The position numbers and the translations under genes were made by a program. From NCBI GenBank assembly GCA_036308445.1, contig JAXJVS010000110.1, positions 1-6,733 of the forward strand: DNA of 6,733 bases. Direction: 5' to 3'. The notes under the pieces were generated by a model. That model ran no database searches and was not told where the DNA came from. It saw only the letters and a program-made list of their open reading frames with translations. This stretch comes from MGBC113645 sp036308445 (GTDB taxonomy: Bacteria; Bacillota_I; Bacilli_A; Erysipelotrichales; Coprobacillaceae). This document shows positions 5,683 through 6,733 of this stretch, piece after piece; position 1 is the stretch's first letter, and every line of letters begins with the position of its first letter.

Positions 5683-6418
5683 AATCTCCCTCCCTCACAT
5701 ATTTAGCAGCTTCACTGTCCAATACAACAATCACATTATTATGTTTTTGAATAATAGAACTTGGAAAATCTTCACTCACTTCTCCATACAACATACGTTC
5801 TACTAACTTTGCCTTCTTTATACCTTTAGCTATCATTATCAACTGCTTGGCTTTCATAATCGTCGCAATACCTTGAGTCACACCTTGTATAGGAACATCT
5901 TCGATACGATCAAAACCATAATCTAGCGAACTTTGAATAGATTCCTGATATAAATCTACAATATGACATCCTCCATCAAATGAACTTCCAGGTTCATTAT
6001 AAGCAATATGTCCATCCATACCAATACCTAAGATTTGTATATCTATTGGATTATCTATTATTTCTTGTTCATATCTTAAACATTCTTCATTCATATCTTT
6101 GGCAGCACCATTTAATGCATGAACATTTTCCTCTTTAATATTAATCTTAGAAAACAGATATTCTCTCATTGCAGTTGCAAAGCTTCTAGGATGCATTTTT
6201 TCTACTCCAACATATTCATCTAGATTAAATGCAATAACATGAGAAAAATCAACATTCCCTAGATTATATTCTTTAATAAAATAATCGTATATTCCTAAAG
6301 GTGTAGAACCAGTCGCAAAACCTATAACAGGTTGATTATGATTACTTATAAAATCAACAATATGTTTACCAACATATTCATCTAATACACTCTCCTCATC
6401 AAATACAATTATCTTCAT
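5669..6418 (-). CDS. nagB: Glucosamine-6-phosphate deaminase
   Basis: Converts glucosamine-6-phosphate to fructose-6-phosphate and ammonia, the entry of amino sugars into glycolysis. The 249-residue length fits the short Bacillota form, shorter than the 266-residue allosteric E. coli enzyme. Motifs are the phosphate loop ATGSTPLGIY (35-44), FNLDEYVG (64-71) with the general base Asp67, HPRSF (76-80), and GMDGHIAYNEPGSSF (133-147) with Asp135, His137 and Glu142 matching the E. coli catalytic D141/H143/E148; Lys202 in GIKKAKL fits the phosphate-binding lysine. Met134 stands where E. coli has Asn, a mild variant. AGGAGG lies 5 nt before the ATG and a near-consensus promoter precedes it. It is the first gene of an operon with the overlapping GH4 gene. 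Confidence 0.96.
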   Translation of the reverse strand: MKIIVFDEESVLDEYVGKHIVDFISNHNQPVIGFATGSTPLGIYDYFIKEYNLGNVDFSHVIAFNLDEYVGVEKMHPRSFATAMREYLFSKINIKEENVHALNGAAKDMNEECLRYEQEIIDNPIDIQILGIGMDGHIAYNEPGSSFDGGCHIVDLYQESIQSSLDYGFDRIEDVPIQGVTQGIATIMKAKQLIMIAKGIKKAKLVERMLYGEVSEDFPSSIIQKHNNVIVVLDSEAAKYVREGDYERY

Positions 6419-6447
6419 ACTTTCCTCCTAACTTTACCTATACTTTC

Positions 6448-6476
6448 ATTTTAAATGATGTTATTGTTATGTGCAA
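6448..6476 (-). promoter_or_regulatory. Promoter of the nagB - GH4 operon
   Basis: On the minus strand TTGCAC (6476-6471) and TAAAAT (6453-6448) are separated by exactly 17 bp, close to the sigma-A consensus. Transcription would start near 6441, about 23 nt before the nagB ATG. I see no convincing cre or NagR/YvoA operator beside it. Confidence 0.75.
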
Positions 6477-6534
6477 GAAAATACATCTCCTGACTTATTT
6501 GTTTTATACGAATATATCGAATAAAATCAAGTTT

Positions 6535-6563
6535 TTAATTCTCATATTTTTTTATGATACAAT
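6535..6563 (+). promoter_or_regulatory. Candidate promoter of the divergent symporter gene
   Basis: TACAAT (6558-6563) is a good -10; 17 bp upstream is only TTAATT (6535-6540), a weak -35. The start point would be about 6570, some 20 nt before the ATG at 6589. The ~170-bp gap 6419-6588 thus holds two divergent promoters and no gene. Confidence 0.45.
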
Positions 6564-6588
6564 GAATTCTTGTATGAGGAGGGAAAAA

Positions 6589-6733
6589 ATGTCTTTATTT
6601 GATGCAATTTTTTTTAAATGGAATTGCCTGGGGACCATGGATGTTAATTTTATTGGTTGGTACAGGTATTTATATAAGTATTAAATTAGGCTTTATCCAA
6701 TTCAAAAAATTTGGCTATGCCATGAAAAATACA
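6589..6733 (+). CDS. Sodium:alanine symporter (AgcS family), N-terminal fragment with a frame break
   Basis: Membrane carrier importing alanine or glycine with Na+. The window holds only its first ~45 codons. The frame from ~6614 reads LNGIAWGPWMLILLVGTG, then IYISIKLGFIQFKKFGYAMK, the typical start of AgcS transporters: first membrane helix plus the conserved LGFIQF...FGYA motif. The ATG at 6589 follows a strong GAGGAGGG site by 6 nt and begins MSLFDAIF, but is in another frame and stops at 6684. The two frames meet at an 8-T run (6608-6615); with 7 Ts the protein would read straight through as MSLFDAIFLNGIAWG. An in-frame ATG at 6602 (MQFFLNGIAWG) could start the intact frame, but lies 18 nt from the ribosome binding site. 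So the gene may be frameshifted, mis-sequenced, phase-variable, or started downstream. Family is sure; status is not. Confidence 0.75.

Noticed and set aside
6509..6522. Short repeat CGAAT-n4-CGAAT in the nagB/AgcS intergenic gap as an operator
   Set aside because: It is only 5 bp per copy in very AT-rich DNA and does not match an operator I know.
6469..6684. Plus-strand open frame of 71 codons as a gene of its own
   Set aside because: Its first 40 codons cross the divergent promoters, and its last part is only the out-of-frame start of the AgcS gene.

Overview
The window is AT-rich DNA from a low-GC Gram-positive bacterium (Bacillota). Strong AGGAG-type ribosome binding sites, tight operons and A/T-ending codons support this. 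The gene set (meso-diaminopimelate dehydrogenase, a CofE-like ligase, a GATase-less GMP synthase, PTS-type GH4/NagB genes and an AgcS-type symporter) suggests a gut anaerobe, perhaps Erysipelotrichia or a relative; that narrower placement is inference. Almost everything is on the minus strand.

Left end (1-~1059): the end of an integrated mobile element. A tyrosine recombinase gene (618 to beyond the left edge) follows a small winged-HTH, excisionase-like gene (820-605), overlapping it by 14 nt. Between these genes and guaA lies about 240 bp of non-coding DNA holding two minus-strand terminators, a candidate promoter for the small gene, and a dense set of short direct repeats. The layout is that of an attachment-site arm region. 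The neighbouring gene is guaA, whose 3' end is a known insertion hotspot for genomic islands and ICEs, so the window probably spans the element/chromosome junction. The other end of the element and its cargo are outside the window.

Middle (1060-4269): a three-gene minus-strand operon, ddh - cofE-like - guaA, with gaps of 17 and 19 bp. It has a candidate extended -10 promoter upstream and a good terminator after guaA. Ddh makes meso-diaminopimelate for the cell wall and lysine. The CofE-like protein is a predicted glutamyl ligase of unknown substrate here. GuaA consists only of the ATP-pyrophosphatase and dimerisation parts of GMP synthase and lacks the N-terminal glutamine amidotransferase domain.

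Right (4369-6418): a two-gene minus-strand operon, nagB followed by a GH4 6-phospho-glycosidase (14 nt overlap), behind a near-consensus promoter. Together they would cleave a phosphorylated disaccharide and feed glucosamine-6-phosphate or glucose-6-phosphate into glycolysis.

Right edge (6589-6733): the start of a divergent plus-strand sodium:alanine symporter gene. The start next to the best ribosome binding site is out of frame with the recognisable protein because of an 8-T run, so it is frameshifted, mis-sequenced, phase-variable, or uses a poorly placed downstream start.
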